The notes under the pieces were generated by a model. That model worked only from the letters and a program-made list of their open reading frames with translations. It was not told the DNA's origin and did no database searches. A stretch of DNA of 34,720 nt, taken from positions 6,477,524-6,512,243 of the forward strand of contig NZ_KK037166.1 of assembly GCF_000568255.1 (NCBI RefSeq), given 5' to 3'. The DNA is from Kutzneria sp. 744. GTDB lineage: Bacteria; Actinomycetota; Actinomycetes; Mycobacteriales; Pseudonocardiaceae. Position numbers and translations under genes: made by a program. Shown piece after piece: positions 34,706-34,720 of this stretch (positions are counted from its first letter, which is position 1; every line of letters begins with the position of its first letter).

Positions 34706-34720
34706 ACCTGGGAGAATAGG

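Overview
The window is high-GC DNA (by eye about 70% G+C) with many GTG starts, dense operons joined by 1-4 nt ATGA/GTGA/TGATG overlaps, a BldC regulator, a mycothiol-type DinB/MDMPI domain, a Cds1-type cysteine desulfhydrase and a mycobacterial-type menaquinone MenB. Together these indicate an actinomycete, most likely Pseudonocardiales (Kutzneria/Amycolatopsis-like). The genus is an inference and is not shown by the sequence.

Layout. 1-2.5 kb: 3' part of hemB followed by four overlapping small membrane-protein genes. 2.5-4.4 kb: TetR regulator divergent from an orphan periplasmic-binding lipoprotein. 4.4-13.3 kb: a MacAB-like export locus made of adaptor 1, ABC ATPase, ABC permease, a two-repeat DUF5666 lipoprotein, adaptor 2, an OmpR-type response regulator and a sensor kinase. 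13.5-22.3 kb: hemL, histidine phosphatase and resA, then (after an inserted Tat-exported phospholipase C and a DUF1990 gene) ccdA, resB and ccsB, i.e. haem supply plus System II cytochrome c maturation. 22.4-24.8 kb: a MinD-like ATPase with a repetitive N-terminus, a decayed LtrA pseudogene, a small membrane protein and bldC. 25-27.1 kb: Lrp/AsnC regulator, DUF4229 membrane protein, cysteine desulfhydrase and remnants of a toxin-antitoxin pair. 27.1-30.6 kb: an ArsR/AHSA1 pair divergent from an AHSA1-MDMPI fusion, a DUF899 protein and a Gfo/Idh/MocA oxidoreductase. 30.7-34.7 kb: menA, a secreted protein, menE and menB on the minus strand.

Two stretches (about 5153-5546 and 8455-9120) do not belong with the rest. 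They are roughly half A+T, have no coding structure, and each sits inside a gene that resumes afterwards. With at least seven single-base homopolymer indels in otherwise well-conserved genes (DUF5666, adaptor 2, hemL, phosphatase, the secreted protein, menB twice), the simplest reading is draft-quality sequence with filled gaps, not real gene loss. I therefore annotate those genes across the breaks.

Most interesting biology: (i) a pair of homologous 22-bp-stem hairpins at 18309-18359 and 30595-30643, both between convergent genes, with a compensatory base-pair change and a purine-rich tail; (ii) the two-adaptor MacAB/DUF5666/two-component locus with glycine-rich tails and an 11-nt direct-repeat promoter; (iii) a divergent ArsR switch with two matching operators, each overlapping a -10 element; (iv) a recurring GTCCAC(A/T)GTGGA coding-region palindrome.
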